From the NCBI GenBank assembly GCA_001579985.1, contig LRSR01009865.1, forward strand, positions 1 through 29,959: a stretch of DNA of 29,959 nucleotides, given 5' to 3'. The notes beneath the pieces were generated by a model, which searched no databases, was not told the DNA's origin, and saw only the letters and a list, made by a program, of their open reading frames with translations. Positions 29,917 to 29,959 of this stretch are shown piece by piece. Made by a program: the position numbers and the translations under genes. The stretch comes from Hypsibius dujardini. Its lineage: Eukaryota; Tardigrada; Eutardigrada; Parachela; Hypsibiidae. Position 1 is the first letter of the stretch. Each line of letters opens with the position of its first letter.

Positions 29917-29959
29917 ATGGCGTTCAACCCTCATGCCCCCTTCATCATTAAGCATGTGT
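29917..29959 (+). CDS. Start of a second beta-trefoil lectin gene (partial, cut by window edge)
   Basis: The ATG opens the frame MAFNPHAPFIIKHV and then the sequence ends. The segment FNPHAPFIIKHV aligns without gaps to FNPNWPFVIRHV (residues 24-35) of the lectin at 27115, with 8 of 12 identical and three of the four differences conservative or at loop positions. The strand is the same and the spacing is 1.86 kb, indicating a tandem duplicate. This copy lacks the roughly 20-residue Pro/Ala-rich N-terminal extension of its neighbour. The call rests on 14 codons only. Confidence 0.65.
   Translation, partial: MAFNPHAPFIIKHV

Overview
This window is nuclear DNA from an animal. Its genes are split by GT-AG introns (and one GC-AG intron) whose reading phases join exactly. 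The families present are animal ones: a peptide-receptor GPCR, a receptor tyrosine kinase and DPM1. Introns are short to medium (69-1578 nt), intergenic DNA is AT-rich, and (CTGT)n microsatellites are frequent. A protostome invertebrate with a fairly compact genome fits. A tardigrade or another ecdysozoan is only a guess, and no species can be named from the sequence.

Layout, left to right. (1) 213-611, minus strand: first coding exon(s) of a GPCR, with a glycosylated N-terminus and TM1; the rest lies beyond the left edge. (2) 612-9614: about 9 kb with no recognisable gene, holding two inverted-repeat structures. (3) 9615-15379, plus: a complete 7-exon, 357-aa rhodopsin-class neuropeptide receptor of the vasopressin/oxytocin-GnRH-AKH superfamily. 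(4) 16833-17064, plus: a broken exon encoding a charged coiled coil. (5) 17363-22503, minus: a complete 9-exon, 1037-aa receptor tyrosine kinase. Its extracellular part is four successive bulb-type (mannose-binding-type) lectin modules arranged as two duplicated exon pairs. (6) 23144-23712, minus: a decayed non-LTR retrotransposon reverse-transcriptase tail. (7) 24249-26195, plus: a two-exon DPM1 (dolichol-phosphate mannose synthase catalytic subunit). (8) 27115-28059, plus: a two-exon 159-aa intracellular beta-trefoil (ricin-B-like) lectin. (9) 29917-29959, plus: the first 14 codons of a paralogue of that lectin, cut by the right edge.

The most unusual object is the lectin-ectodomain tyrosine kinase. 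Plants have G-type lectin receptor kinases with this kind of ectodomain on a Ser/Thr kinase. Here a bulb-lectin ectodomain sits on an animal-type tyrosine kinase (HRDLAARN, DFGLAR, WM-P-D). All exon phases agree and the product has a signal peptide and one TM segment, so it reads as a real, probably active gene. Its neighbours DPM1 (makes dolichol-P-mannose) and the beta-trefoil lectins also concern glycans; whether that is more than coincidence cannot be judged here. All gene models are hand-spliced from the sequence and lack transcript support.
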